A DNA stretch of 64,000 bases, from positions 82,798,124-82,862,123 of the forward strand of contig NC_054702.1 in the NCBI RefSeq assembly GCF_016097555.1. Direction: 5' to 3'. Of the stretch, positions 1 to 16,100 are shown piece by piece (within the stretch, counting starts at the first letter, position 1; each line of letters starts with the position of its first letter). This DNA is from Gigantopelta aegis. Lineage: Eukaryota; Mollusca; Gastropoda; Neomphalida; Peltospiridae. The translations under genes and the position numbers were made by a program. The notes beneath the pieces are model-generated. The model was given only the letters and a program-made list of their open reading frames with translations. It was not told where the DNA came from and searched no databases.

Positions 1-802
1 GCATATCAACACATCTCCAATTCATGTGAAGTGATGAGAGATTCATAAATATGCCACCTCAGAAAAATGCAACTGTATCAACCTATCAATTAACAAGTGA
101 TGACATATTTCCATATTAAAGTACTGCATACAAGAACATGTATCTCTAATATAACAGTAATATTAATATATGTCCGAGGTAATATATAATCTGATCCAGT
201 TTTCAGACCTTAATATAAGTTTGATCAAAGATTAAAATATTTCTTTTTAAAAGATCATTATTATGGTAGCACACTTCTGAAGTTCATGTGACACCAATAC
301 TAAAAATCTTGTGAACAATTAATTTATTCATATTGGCTACTAAAATGTTGCATACTTGTTTTAACACACTTGCTTTATAGTGGGTATTTTTTTTAACAGT
401 AAACAAATAGATATGCTCATCATCAACTTACTTGATAGATCACTCAAAGTGTTCGTGTATGTAAAACTAATCCACCAGTTACTCTGGTTATATATCCTAC
501 GACTGAATGACGTGTTCAAATAGAAATATCTAAGGACTATATATTAAGTCAATCAACATAATGATGATAATATGTAATGAAGAACACATAAATTGGTCAC
601 GGAGTAGTTTCATGTTACAGGCTTTCAAATGGAAAGAATACGTCAAATATTGCCTGCAGCCATTACATACCATTCAATACAACAACTAATATTACACTCA
701 TACCTAAGTATATACACAACATGATGCATCATATATACTGAAACAATACATGTACATATTATCTAAAGATTATCACTAATATCAGTGGCAAGATAAACAT
801 AG

Positions 803-864
<62 letters not shown>

Positions 865-3800
865 CACACATACATACATACATACATACATACATACATA
901 CACACACACATACATACACTCATAAAGTGATAACCAGTTTGATGTTTACCAAAACTGAAATATTTAACATCATCATTCTAACATACTGTAGGCTTTAAGT
1001 ATTCTAGATATTTCACTTCAATCCTACAATTTCTAAAATGTGCTTTTTGTTTATAAATTTAAAAGGATAAAATACAGGAAATGAACATCATCATCATTAA
1101 AGCTGTATAAACCTTGCAAAGAACAGTAATCTCATTATCTGTAGTTCAAATAGAATGAACAGCAAACAACTCTACCCACATGCTGGTCATTACAGAAACA
1201 CTGTGCAATACTAATCAACTAATGTCTGATGTCAAGTAATAACTGATATTCATCTGGATGAACTATGTTTAACATCCATTCAGTACAAAGAATCACATTG
1301 TATTGTCTACTATACAGGGACTTGATTAAGTAATAATTTATGGTTATTACAAAATCAATAAGCAGTTAATGTTAGTTACATCTGTTAGAATACAACAAGC
1401 ATGACTTGACATTTAAGACAGTTAGTGTCTCCATGACATTGAAAACTAACTTTTGTTTAGTTAAATAGCTGAATTGAACATAAACTGCACACCAGTTTTC
1501 CTGTTTCAGAAAACTAAAATAGCATTGTATACAAACTTACTGCATGTCTGCACATTTGTTTTCATTGAAATGAAAATATGGAATGGAATAATGGATACAT
1601 AATATGTTGAACACAGTTAAAAGCAGGAAAGTAGTAAAAATATACTGTAGTAAGACCTGAAATACAACTGCGTTATTGAGCAAGAATATATGTATTCAAT
1701 ATTTACTGAATGAAAGGTAGTCCTGAGCTTTTTGAATTAAAAAGAATTACACAAAAAATAAATTAAAATCCTGAAAGTATATCAAGAACTCTGCCTGAAA
1801 AGAAAAAGTACAAAGAATCTAGTGTTCTTGTTTGGGTTGTTTTGTGTTTTTTTAAATAATTGTCTTATTTTATAGAAATGGAACAATTTGAGAGCTAAAA
1901 TTCTATTAAACAAAATATACTATAAGCATAATTATTTGGCTGACAATTTTTAAATAGCAATAAAGTTATTCACTTCTAATATAGATGAAAATAACTTGAA
2001 AATATAATTGTCAATGAATATTACAAATAAGGTACCAAACTAGAAAACACACTATCTAATATTTTAGTACATTCTTAGTATGGAGTATTTCCTTGGATGT
2101 CATACTCACTGAAAAATGAAAGCTGAAATGATTATTAAAAACTGATAAAATTGTTTACTCTAAATCAGTATATGTTAGTGAGCATAAAATTGTAATGAAT
2201 TTATCAAGGGCATACATGACACTAATATATCATTCGCTGTGTACTTGTCTTTTTAATACCATAAAATATTTAGCAGAGTACTCTGGCATTAATTTCATCA
2301 ATGATAGATATATACAAATAATGTATAAAACATATTTTTTTAACAGAGAACATTAGCAGCAGACTATTTTTGCTTTTTATTACAAAAGAAAAGTTGCTAC
2401 TGAATCACAGAATTAATGTTATAAATTATAATCTTTAATAAGAAGATTTTTTCATGTTACTGGTCAAGTGTCTACACTAATATTTTGAAACAGAGATTCT
2501 GAGATAAAATGTAGTACATAATCACAGTATATTATGAGTATTGATTGGATATACATATATTTTAAAGTCATTTATATACATTTATATAAAAGGCTTATTT
2601 CATTTGTTTCAAACAGTTCCTGACAAATGTAAGCACTAGAGTGCAAAATGTACGTACAGGCTACCATTTTAGAATGTGATTATCAATAAAAAAAGGTGTT
2701 TTTTTCCTATATTAATCATGTTTTTTATACTAAGTTTAATCACCTTCTTTAATTAATTTAACAGTGAATACAGCCTTATTTTAAAATATTTGCATAAAAT
2801 TAATATAGCACCAAACTCTTATCCCTTGCATCCACATACTTCCCTATATACAGTCACTTGTGTTATTCATACACCTACAAATATCAAAAGATGGCCTTTA
2901 CAAACAACTGGCTGCTTGATACAAGTCAATTTGTACTATTCTTAGATGATCTCTTAAGACAGTTGATGGCTTAATAAAGGTGGCCACAAGCAAGTTAGAT
3001 AATGTAATCTGGATAGTTTGCAGTTGAACTGTGAAGCATATTCTTAACACTTATGGTAGTAAATAAAGTGTTAACACAAATATACCATAAGAAACATTTG
3101 TGCCATCTTTTGATATATAAAATTCATTAGAGCATGGATATAAAAATCAGTCTTTTTTACATAATTTTAAAAATAAAAATATATAATTCAGAAGCACAGA
3201 CTAGATGAAAAATAAGCTTGACCATAGTGTCAACATATAAAAGGGAGCCGACTTGATTATCATAAACTGTCAGATTGCACTACTTGGTTTTACAAACAAT
3301 AGCATCTTTCATAAATGCAAAGCAATAACATACTAATTCTAAGAAATATATGACATTAAAAAAAAATATATCAGACCTTTAGTGACTTTGTCATATATTT
3401 GGTGCACATTATAAATCTAAGATACAATACATTGTCATTCACTCTTATTCTCAGGGTAAATTATGTAACATGCATTTTGGGAAACCAGGGTCTAATACAG
3501 AGAAATCTATTTCCTCTATTCAACACTTTGACAGATGTGTTTTCTCATTTCATGAATACATAATGTGACCTGTCAACCTATCTGAACCTCCCTCTCTTCC
3601 AGTGAACTGGTCCAAAGATTCCACCAGCTAACCATTGAACAAAATCTATTGTGTCCTGTTTCTGGTTATGAATTGGGGACGTTCAAATCCATTTAATGTA
3701 ATAGGGGGGATGCAAATAGGTCGAGAGATCAGGATATAATATGGAAAGAAATGTATCATTCTAATTATACAGTAAATGTTATATATGTATTTTCATATGT

Positions 3801-4012
3801 ATTCCAAAGATTTCAACACTGTTTTTAATTCTGAACTGACCTGCATCAGTTGGAATTTGGTAAATGTTTTACCTATTGTAAAATATTTCTTTTCAACATA
3901 TCCTATCTATTAACAGATATACTGTTCATGTATGGCACTTCCTTTATTTCAATAGAATGAAAAACAGAAAGTGCAGTTTACTTTTCAAATTACAAATAAA
4001 TGAATAAGAAAT
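1..4012. other. AT-rich Pellino 3' flank / probable 3'UTR
   Basis: No conserved coding segment is seen. Many reverse-strand AATAAA hexamers occur, so a long 3'UTR is possible, but I cannot place the cleavage site. A TA/TACA microsatellite lies inside. Confidence 0.5.
806..919. repeat. (TA)n/(TACA)n microsatellite
   Basis: About 27 TA dinucleotides pass into CATA/CACA tetranucleotide repeats. Confidence 0.95.
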
Positions 4013-4136
4013 TTAATCAGTATGGTCTTGGAAGATTAGCTTCACATATCCTGGCTCACACAGTGGAGTAGCACAGAATGGGCAGATAGCTCTGAAACCA
4101 TGGCAACCATGTGGCACAGTAACCAGGCACCAGTAT
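4013..4136 (-). CDS. PELI: Pellino exon 10 and stop
   Basis: Last 40 residues and TAA at 4015-4013. Contains YWCLVTVPHGCHGF and AICPFCATPL, the final zinc ligands, and ends GYVKLIFQDHTD, the usual Pellino C-terminus. Confidence 0.95.
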
Positions 4137-7100
4137 CTGGAAAATAAAGACAACCTTTTTTTTTTTACAAAACTAGAAATAGTATTATTTTTTTCATAAG
4201 TGTTTCTTCAAACAACCAAATGGAGATGGGGTGAGAAGCATATTATAATTAGGATTTTTCTGTCAAGTGTGAGTATTATTTGGTCACATCTATTACAATT
4301 ATGTTTGATGATTTTATCTCTTAACATTTTCATCTCCTATAAATATGGCCCTCATAAGCTTACCTCTTAGTGAAGGCAGGCTATCTCCTCTCCCTATGAT
4401 TTATAAGGTCAAACCAAAACAGTTAACTAATAAGAATCTAGGCCCAAGATTCCTAGAACTCAAATGATGTCATCATCAAGAACAATAACACGTTGTTCTT
4501 TGAAATGAAAATAACTGGTTCAACAAAGGCCATGGTTTGTGCTATCCTGCTTGAGGGAAAGCGCAAATAAAAGATCCCTTGCTGCTAATCGGAAAGAGTA
4601 GCCCATGTAGTGGCGACAGCGGGTTTCCTCTCAAAATCTGTGTGGTCCATAACCATATGTCTGACGCCATATAACCGTAAATAAAATGTGTTGAGTGCGT
4701 CGTTAAATAAAACATTTCTTTCTTTGGTGAAGAAAAAGACTGAATGGCAAAATGTTTTAAATAAAACAATGATTTCTAGATTCTGTTATTACCTGACTGA
4801 ATTCTCTGAAGCGACATGACCACATGGACTGAAACAGTAAGTAGGTGAGTCGGAATCCACGTACAAACTCAGTTCACACCCTATTTCAAGCTTTACAAAG
4901 GGTCCGACCTAGAATCAAAACAAGATTCATGTGAACTTTTTTCATTGTACAGTTATTAAAGCAAAGAATATTTTAAAGTCATTTGTAAGAATATCACTAA
5001 TAAACTTAAGTAAATATCAATTTTTAGTTGTTCATTTATATAGTTAGTTTAGGTATAAACAGTGGCTGAATTAAAATTTTGTTGTGTGAACTTGACCATT
5101 AAAACATTTGTTCACAACTAAGTTGTGATATTCCTTTATGCAAATGAAAATTAACCATCATTACGTCAGTTTATAAGTGTCTAAATAAAGACATACTGCC
5201 AGCACCAGACTTGGAGACAGCACAGTTTCACAGTGCAAAAAAACGAGACAAAATGAAGAAAAGAAAAGAAAACACAGGAACTTAATTTCAAAAGTATATA
5301 CAACATTTCAAACAAATGTTAGTAAAAATGGCTATAAAATGGTAATTGTAACAATAATGTACCTCCTGTCCTTGACGAAAGAGCCAGAGCAAGTCGACAC
5401 CTGCACCTATTTGTGCTACAATAGCTGGCTCTGAAGTGCATATTAAAACCTATGACCTAACCTGATAATGTACAAATCAGAAACCGCTTACCTTTACAAC
5501 AGTAAAGTTCTTTGCTCTGGAGCTATAACTTACCTCTAAACATAGTGGACACTTGCGACTCGATTCAGTTGTCTGACCCCATTCATGTTTGCCGTGTACG
5601 TGTCCACACTTGAGGTAGACGTACGGTTGTCGGTCTCGAAGGTTCAGGGACCCACGTGTTGGCAAGACCAGAGTATTCAAGCCAACAGGACACTGGGGTC
5701 GGCCAGCATTGATTTCATGAACCATCACTTGAAACTCATGTTCACTCTAAAAGCAAGAATATTTAATCATATAAAATACTAGTGATGTTCAAATGAATGG
5801 TTATAATAATATAAAAAAACCTTTCTGATTTAGCTCTATTTGATCAATTATAAAAATCCATAACTGATTGTCACAGGAAATGTTAACTGTAAATAATTGT
5901 TCCTACAGTTTGAAAGATGGAATTGATGTAAATTGGTTGGGATTTGGGGTTGTTTTTAAGTGTATGTAAAGAAAACAGATATTGAATGGGTATTAAATGT
6001 AAAATTAGTCATTAGTGTCTTTCCCAGTAAACTTAACACTAGGTGCATAGTGCTAAGTTTATATAATTTTAACTGATTGTAAAAACAAAAGTTGATTTGT
6101 TAGTGCAAACCGATTATAACGGATGACTGATGATGAAATTGTAACTGATTCCCAACAGATACCATATATTATTTCTTCTATTCAAAACTAATAAAGCTAA
6201 ATAACACCACTAGAGGAAGAAAATATGTAGGATGATGCTATTTCACAAATACTAAATAGGGTATGTTGTTAATAAGATTTAGTATTCAGGAATGATATTG
6301 TGGCTCCTGTTTAAAAGGGCTAAAATGCTTTTCAACTAAAGAAAGAAATGCTTTATTTAACGATGCACTAAATGCATTTTATTTACGGTTATATGGTATC
6401 AGACATAAGGTTAAGGACAACAAAAATATTGAGAGAGGAAATCCGCTGTCGCCACTTCACTCTTTTTGATTAGCAGCAAGGGATCTTTTATATGCACCAT
6501 CCCATAGACAGGATAGCACATACCACGGCCTTTGATGTACCAGTCGTGGTGCACTGGCTGGAGCGAGAAATAGCGCAATGGGCCCACTGACGGGGATAAA
6601 TCCCAAACCGACCATGCATCGAGTGAGCGCTGTACCACTCGCTACACCTCGCCCCTTGCTTTTCAACTATTGCACATACTCCCAAATCTACTTTCAACAT
6701 AGAAGTCATATATTCAAAATTAAATTCCTTTTTCTTTCTTTTTTAAACTTTAAACTTAGAAAAATACATTAACTCCCTATACATTTGGACATTCTTCAAA
6801 AGATTTACTACTTTAAATGGGAAAATATCATAAACAGTCTTCTTACTGGTGAAGTAATGAGACCTAAAGCTGATCTCCAAACCAACGTTGCTCCACAAAG
6901 ATCTATTAGTGTACCGTCTCTCAAAATATTATCTTCCTCCAAAATCTGTGAAATAAGCAGACAAGCTGAGTTATAGCAACTACATGCAAATATTATTTTG
7001 TTATAAAGTCTGAAATAACAAATCAAGAAGATTTATAGAAACAACATTAAAAATCTATATTTGTAAAAGGATACGAGAAGAAAACATAATACATTTAACT

Positions 7101-10100
7101 GGATGTATTCTAGAAGGCAATAAATAATCCAAAAATAGTATACCTGGGTTAGGGTTATTTTGTGTTTTTAACAACTTTTATAGTAACCTCACAACTGATA
7201 GCAATAACTATTGAAAACTGATAGTGCATTTTCAATATAGTTCAGAATATTATCTTGTAATATAAGCTGTGAAATAACCAGACAAATCGATCAAAAGCAA
7301 CTACATTCAAGATATTATCTTTCTCTCGAAAACATTTAAAATAACCCAAAAACATTCAAGATATGAGAAATGCAAGCTTGCTGTCAGTCGTAAAGAAACT
7401 ATATGTACATAATTTTCTATAAACAAAATGATGTTAAAAAAATGTAGACATATTGGACTGAATTTACAAAGCCTATTTATGTCTTACACGCATGTAACTA
7501 CATACATTTACAATGCTTAAACACCTACATTTAAGAAAAACAGGCTACGTAAATTTGGTCTAATAATTTATGACTGAAATATCACTGAAAGCTAAGTTTA
7601 AAATATACATGCATGTTATCATTTATAGTAACTCCTGACCACAAGTAAACCAAATAATTCAAGAATTTCAGAGGGGTACATACTGCTCGTATATCATTTT
7701 GGTTTTGTTTTAACTGATAGGCTCTTTACCAAGACAACACACTGATTACTACCTACCTGACAACTCTTGAGCGGGGATGGCCTGGATTCTCTGAGGGGGA
7801 AGATGCCCCCATCAACAGACACCTCTCTCCAGACATTGGGTCGGGCAGTCGGGCTGAAACCACCCTGAGGTTGCATTATGAATACTCCATTTGTTGTCAG
7901 TCCATCAATCTCATCTCCGGAATGCCATTTCACAGCCTTTTCCTAAACAAACAGAATTTCAAAATATTAAATATTAAAAAAACACAAGGTTTGATTGATT
8001 GATTCATTCAAAATACAAATAAATGACTGAAAAAAGTGTATCATTTGTTGATTTAGCTAGTATTTACAATACTTTTATAAAATTAATTTGTTTTAAAGAA
8101 TGTATGGAAAGGTTTTTTTAATTTTTTTTTATAGAATTTAGCTATAGTCTTTATATTTTATTAACGTACATGTTATCAAACTGCAATAGGTGCCTAATAT
8201 TCTTACTTGTTGCTTTCATTGTGCATACAGTAAAAACCAATATATATATATTATGGTCAAGTCAATTACATAATATGAATAAACAATTTGTAAACTATAT
8301 TTATTATACTCACTCCAAGAAATATATTCTTCCCTGAGTCAAAGCCTGCTGCAAAGATTTTAGCTGTGTATGGTGGATTTCTATCAATAATAATTCTGCA
8401 AGCAAATCGGGAAATTGTGCTCTGTGTAACATTCTCGCTTGTAGTCCGTAAGTGACCAGGAATGGTATCCATGACAACAAAATCAATGGGGTGTTCAGAT
8501 GAACGACCAATCTGAGAAGAAGAAAAGAAGAAAAATATTATTACTAATTTCTAGCACAACAGATTGAACTGTGTTCAAATGAGTTTTCAAAATGACCCAA
8601 AAAGTATAAACATATGTGTTACTGTTACATTGGTGTGTTTTTTTGATAAATGGTCCACAAAAAAACCAAGACAATTTTCTAAATTGATATTTATAATAAT
8701 AATGGCATTTACACTGGGATATCTGCAAAATATGAATTTTATCTATAACAATAAGACCACTCAGACACTAAAATGATTAGCAAATCTTTAAAAGAAAACT
8801 AAAATGTAACCAATATTGACACTACTGATAAATGTTTCCCTATATGCGGTCCACATTTTTAGTTTGTACTTAGTTTATTGACGCTAACCTGGAACATATC
8901 TGTGTCGTCATCTGGCTTATATTCCACTATCACGGCCTTGTTGCGAGATAATGTGTATGATACTGAGTGTTGTTCATTGTCCTGAACAGCCTACAAGTTA
9001 AAAAATACAAAATTCCTGTAAACATAAACTATCTAAGACAACACATTATACTTTTAACATAACTATCATAATTAATACACTATGAAAGAATGAATGAATG
9101 AATGTTTAACGACACCCCCAGCATGAAAAATACATCGGCTATTGGGTGTCAAACTGTAGTAATGGACACTATGAAAGAAGACAAAATCATAATGATTAAA
9201 ATGGTCGTAACACTTTTTATTCTAAAACAATTTTTGATAACTTCACCTTCGATCTCTTGACCTGAAGCAATGGTCCCGGCCGAATTGCTATACAAACTAG
9301 TAATAACGGCCTTCAAAAACTCAAACTTCAAAAACTCAAACTTCAAACACTCGATAAACTCGATCTCTCGACCTCATTCTTTGGCCCCTCCCCCCATAAA
9401 GATATAATAAATTATGCACCTCTAAAACTTGACGTGTGTGGGTTGATTAAACTGTCATTGCTGATAGCATTTTAAAGACTAATGAATTGTCAATCAGATC
9501 TCTTATAATTTAATTTCGAAAACTCAAACTCCCTGAAACTCAAACTATTTCCTCGTCCTCTTCTAAATCGAGTTACCGAAGTTTGACTGTACTTCCTATC
9601 TGGGTCTATCATTGCAACAAGTCACAAAATCAATCAGGTGACTGACATAAATGTCTATTTTAATGAGCTACAAGTCACATCTTACCATGTTACATGATCT
9701 ATATTTAACCAATCAAATATAATATGTATGGTACTGGTAGTATCTCATATTATGGAATAGCAAACAAAGGTGACCATACAACACTTCAGAAGATGGTGTT
9801 CGGCCTAGTTCTGCTACTAAGAATCTAATGTCTACAAATACAAACTGAACAGCACAACATAAAAAATCCTTGTGATAATTTATATTTTATTAATTCTCAA
9901 CACATTCGCAGCATTCAATTTTGAACACATCCTTTCACATTTCAAAATATCCAAGCATTTTTGATCACAATCAAGCACTTTTCAAAATATGCAAAAACTT
10001 CTCAATAAATCCATTTACTTCTCACCCTAGTCATGCACTTCTCAACACATGCATATACATCGAAACACACCATACTTTTTAAGTCATCCAAACCTTTTTA

Positions 10101-13100
10101 ATGTCCAAGCAATTAACACATGTATACATTGTTCAAAACTCAAAACAGATCTCAATACATTCCAGCAATAACAAATATAAATATATCTACACTTTTTCAA
10201 TACTCCTAGGCACTTTTTCAACACATTTTTGCAATTATCAAGAATTCTATGACTTCTCAACACATTCAAATTATTTTGAATAAATCTAGACAATATATCT
10301 CCAAGCACTTAGAAAATCCACTGAGATTCATGAATTATATATTTTCATTGCCACTGTTGTGAATAAATAGGATGTCTGAACAACACAATAGAAGTTAATG
10401 GAAAATATATTTTTATTACCTTGGATGACTGTGGACTAACAACTAGGTGTTTTCTGAACGGCTTCACCCCATTGGCACGAGTTCGTTTTCGTAAAATATA
10501 CTTGCTGCGCCGCCTCCCCTTATCTCCACTTGTAAGATGGCCATTGTATCTGGTGATATCAAATAAAGCAATAAAATCAGTCTCTTGTAATTTAATGATA
10601 CAAAACATGGATGTTAAGAGGGAAAGTAATATATTGTTTAATCAGCAGCTACTAGGTACATGCATAACATTGGCCATTTCTTCCAATTAAAATCCTCATG
10701 TTTTTTATAACAATGTGTAGTTAAAGACTGCATAAGACAGCTTTTTATATACAAGTCACAAACCAAAACATCCCTATAAAAAAGAACAAAAAATCATAGG
10801 CTTTACCATGCATCTAATAGAGTAGTAGTAGTAGTAATTTTGAATAATCCATAAATATTGGGGGGTTTTATATAGCAAAACAGCTTTATGTATAATATAA
10901 ACATTCAATTTAAAGTAAAGCAAACTGGTGTTATAGAATAAATTTTAATTATATAAACTAAATAAAACCAATTAAGAAATCTAACATTTACCAACAGCAG
11001 ATGGGAATAAAAAGAACAAAGTTAGTTTGTTTTTCTTATTGATCAATAATTTTTTTATAATTTTTTTTCTTCAACATTTTGTTTCTAAAATATTAATATT
11101 AAACTTTTTAAAAAGAAAAAAGTCATAATACCAATATTTCCTTATCAAAAACCAAAAAAAAGATTAACCATTAATCTTGCATCTGGTTACAGCAACCCAA
11201 CAAGTTCTGCATATGGTCTAGTGTAATGACAAATGCACCAAAGAGCTAAGGAATTTTACAGCAAAATCTCATGACTGATTCACTTAACCCTCATGTAGTT
11301 TGCTTTCTGTCATTTCATTTTGGACAAAAACCCATTATCGAACTCCACAGCAAATGGATGAGGAATGTAATTACCCCAGTACTACCAGCTCTCCGTATTT
11401 AATGTTATCATTGCTCTGTGGCTGGGCTTCGTTCTTCATGGCACTCTGAGGCCCAGCCGGTGGCTTGCATGTCGGAGACTCATAAACGTTGTGGTGAGGT
11501 GGTTTGGAAACTTCATCAGCAGACCTAAACCAAGATGAAAACTCTTCGTTATAACGTAGCCACTAATGCCAATAACAATTTTCATTAGTGACATTAACAT
11601 TTACAGTCCAGACCAGCTTAAATCAATTCATCTGACAAAGATTTAGGTTGGAAACAAATACATGCTAGTCATCCATTTTCTTTCTTTTAAATGAAAAATA
11701 AAACCCCCACTTCTTGATAATAAGTTATAGAGAATAACACAGTGACACAAGCATCTGTTGGGGACAAATTATCATACAAGTTAATATGCATTTGGAAACT
11801 ATGAATTGCAAGATAAATGGTCTCCCAACAGTTACAAGTGAATTATTACATTCTTACATACCCTGAAAACATAAAAATTAAAATGTACTCATTTTGTTGT
11901 GGAATGTAACTGTGTCATAGTGCATGAAAACATTGTTTTATAAATACGTACTGGGTTACCACAAAATGACCAGTGTTCTGATAGTTCATAGTTTACTGGG
12001 AGAAAATAGACAACTCAACAGTTTTGGACAACAACAAAAAAAGATAAAAACATCTGATAAAATGTAACAGCGTAATGTAATTATTTTAATATTAATGTGC
12101 TGTCAATTTCAAATGATAGTTTCGATGCTTGGCTTCAGGTCTTTATGTCACTCTGATCATGCCCAATTTTCAACCAGTCACAAGTCTTAAAAGTGATCTC
12201 CAGCTATGATGGATATGAAAATGATCTACAACGTGTGATCTCTTATATGGGTTTATAAGAAATTACTTTTCTTCAATGGTTTTGAAAATTAATTTTTTTA
12301 ACTTTTTATATAAATTTCAGAAGAAAAAAAAATGAAATATCAAATAAAATATTTTGTACGTCTCCCAAACTGTTTTTTTTCTTCAGCAAAAACAATTATG
12401 AATTATAATGATTAAAACACTTTTGATATAATTGCTATTCAACACAATAGCGAGCACTTATCTCAAGTTGTATAATACATGAAGTCATTACATCATATTA
12501 TACATGTATAATAAATACATGTATATATATATGCCTGAGGCTCAACGACTACATGCTTAAGCACAATAGCACCTTCACATAAATACTTCTGTTTTGAAAT
12601 GTGTCATATTCAAAATGTGCTTTGTCATTCACATATAGAAAAACCCCACTGATTTCATATATAAAAAAAATCATTTCTCTATGTTACACACTATTTTTAC
12701 CTGAAGCAAACTAATTTAGGTTTGTACCTACTAGTCCATCTATTCAGCCGTCAGTTAATTGATAGAGAAATCAATACACTGATAGAACAGAGCACAATAT
12801 ACTAGCAATTTGGCTTCGACATATGTTCGCTAGACAAACGGAACCATCCGACAGTATCAAACTGAGAAATCATTAAAACTACAACAGACGTGTAATTAAC
12901 AATAATGATATCGAGGGCACTTCATTTCAACATATGCGCAAATATTGCAGAATAACTCTGTAAGCCTGTTCATATGGGTATTATCATGCTAAAATCTAGC
13001 TTCGTGGGTTCTTATGTGTATATCATGTTACTAAAACATTTTTAAAATACTTTCGAAAAAACATGAGCCAGTCAATAAAAGCTATTAGAAATGAATAGTA

Positions 13101-16100
13101 CACAATGTAATCTATAGAAATGAATGTTAACACAAATGGTCTTGTCTCAGTGCAACTGACAGATACTGACATAATGTTGTTATATCTGGCATTAAAAAAC
13201 CAAAGCCTACATTGCTTTTAAAATGTACATTCCATGTTCCTTATTTTTGCACACTTGCAATATCAGTAATCTTAACACCATTCTAAACCAACCTTTTTAC
13301 TTGATGTTCAATTTTGAGAAGCTTTATAGCTGTCTAACTTCTAATGTACATGACCAGTTTTTATACTTAAACATTTAAACTATGGATATTTGACAAGGTT
13401 ATTTCAATACTTTGGTTGAAAGACTGAAAGACAAAACCTGCCACCACACTAGATCGAATATTTCTATCATTATATATCATCAATATATATGTATAGTAAC
13501 CACCAATCCAGATATTCCTACAAAAACAAATACAGATTTTTTATATGCACCTTCCCATTGACATCACTTAACATATTTATCATGGAATAGGAAAACACCC
13601 AAGTCAACTGAGGGTGATTGATCATATAACCCATATAACCCATGACAACTCAGGTGAGTGCTCGACCACTAAAATGTTCTCTCTCCCCTACCCCCTCTTC
13701 ATATTTATTGCCCCCGTGGGCTAAAATATCTGGGGTAATATATTTTTTTAGATAACTGCACAGTGTGCAAATTACTTCTACAGGCCGGCTAGAAAATGAT
13801 GATGTATGGTTATTTGGTTATTTGCTATGAAAGTGAAATCACTTTCATTAATTTAATGTTTCCATTTATGAGTCAGAAAACACATAATATATATACGATC
13901 TACAGGAAGTTTAAAAAAATTTTATTTCAGAAACATGAACTAGTATATTTTAATAAGCAGCAGCTTTAAAAGCATAGGAAAATAATTGTTTTTTAATGCA
14001 GCCACAGTCGTATCATTTTGTACTGTAAACATTTTGCTCTAAAAAGAATGCTGTTATGCTACATGTATCACAGCACCTAATGGCTGGTGGATATGTTGTA
14101 AACATCAGAAGGACTTTTATATTAAAAACCAGTTAAACGTGGCAATAGGTAATAAAAAAACCAAGCATTTTGAGAGTACTGCTAAAGCAATACACGTCCT
14201 CTACCTGACCCAACAATTTTTCTTATCTCCTAAATTTAAGGGCTAAACATCTAATCTGGGAAAAGTGGGTAAATCACCACGAAAGTTAAACTTGATCAGT
14301 AACAGTACATGGTAAAGCTATATACAAAATTTCACCTCAATATTTTCAGGTATTGCAAAACAAAAGTCTAAAAAAATATTTTTTATAAATCAGGTTTATA
14401 GCATTAATTCACGAAGGACAGATAATCCGTAATTTTTCGTAACTCTTTATTTAGTCTCTAAATGTTGTACATGTACCATCTCGTGTTCATTAACTGGTAT
14501 ATCAAAGACTGGGATTATACACACTGTTTGGTCTGTGACTCTTAGGACAGTGCTTATAATTATATTAAAAAACCCTTAGAGATATTTGGAAACAAAAGCC
14601 TAAATGGTACAAGTCTCTCTATTTTTTATTATTATTATTATTATTATTTATTTTTTTTTTTTTGGGGGGGGGGGGGTCCACAGAAAACACAATATAAAAA
14701 TTACCATTGTTTGACACCAATCCCATGTAGCAGTAATTTTTAAATTTCCGTTGCCAAATTTAAGTAGGTAAGTGTCCATCTACATACGCAATATATACAA
14801 TGGGATAAAAACAAAAATCCTGTAGCTTGGTATAAAAGTTTATGTTTCCTCATGAAAGTGGACATTTTTATGGTGGCCTGCCCTAGCTCAAGTGCTTTAG
14901 TATCACATAAACCACTCCATAACTTATGGATGAAAATTCATGAAAGCTGAAACGCGATAGAATGTTTTCCTGTAATGTATTTTATATCAGGTTAAATGTT
15001 TCTGATGTTGTTGCCAGGTCAAGCTGAAATCCCATAGAAGTTCAATTATTTATAAAACTGTACCATGTACATGTATATATAAATATATATTATGCCTGAT
15101 ACATTCTTTCTTTGAATGTACAGTCAAATGTAATTAAGCTTAACATAGGCCTACTACAATATCCCAATATATCTACATACATGTACCTGTAAAATGTCAA
15201 TATTCCATGTCTATGGCAATAAAAACCTGGACTGCTACAGATGTTGCATGCTCTTTATTAATATACATCACATATTACATTTACTGGTCGATAATATCTA
15301 ATGGTTGCGATATAATTATGAACAGGCTGCAAAACTAATGTTCGCAGTATCCACGGACAAACCATTAGAGCACTAATATTAGCACCAACTCATGAATAAA
15401 AAGCAAATAAGAAAAACATACTCTGCATATGGGTCTTTTAAAATTACGATATGTTCTAACACGGATTAGTGAAAAAGACAGTCCTAAAATGCATGCTAAG
15501 GGCAATGTGCTTAAACCTTTGTTATACGAAAAGAGCATGAGGAATATAATTTATAACACAGGCCTAATAGTACAGTGAAACCACTCAAGACTGCACCCTC
15601 TGTAAACCGGAATTCTCTACAAACCGGACATTTTACAGAGTTCCTTTTTAAAAACCAGATCCCTCTTAAAACTGGACATTTGTCTTGGTAACAAGGGTGT
15701 CCAGTTCAGAGGGGTTTCACTGTAATAGATCTGAATCCATCTCTCTTTCCACCATGTAACTGTAACATGTATTTAGTCAAACCCATTGTGCAGCTGCTCA
15801 ATATTTAGTCAAACCTACTGTCCTGAATACAGAAAATATTCTTCGGATGTATTCATATTTTGCCAGCATCAGAAATTAAATTAAATTAAAATTAAAATTA
15901 GTATATGAATTCTAACCATTATATATTCAACTTCTTAAAAATTAAAATAACTTTTTATTTATATTTACATGTAACTTTATTGTTAAAATACAGATTTATA
16001 CATACATATTCAATGCCAAATTTAGACAACAGATTCAAGGTTCTTGACAAGAGAAAAAAAGAGAGAAAAAAAAAAAGAGTACAAATCAAACTCTAATGAC

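Noticed and set aside
13540..13700. Possible SINE remnant (TTTTTATATGCACC...GTGAGTGCTCGACCAC)
   Set aside because: Too diverged and lacking tail or duplication to support a call.
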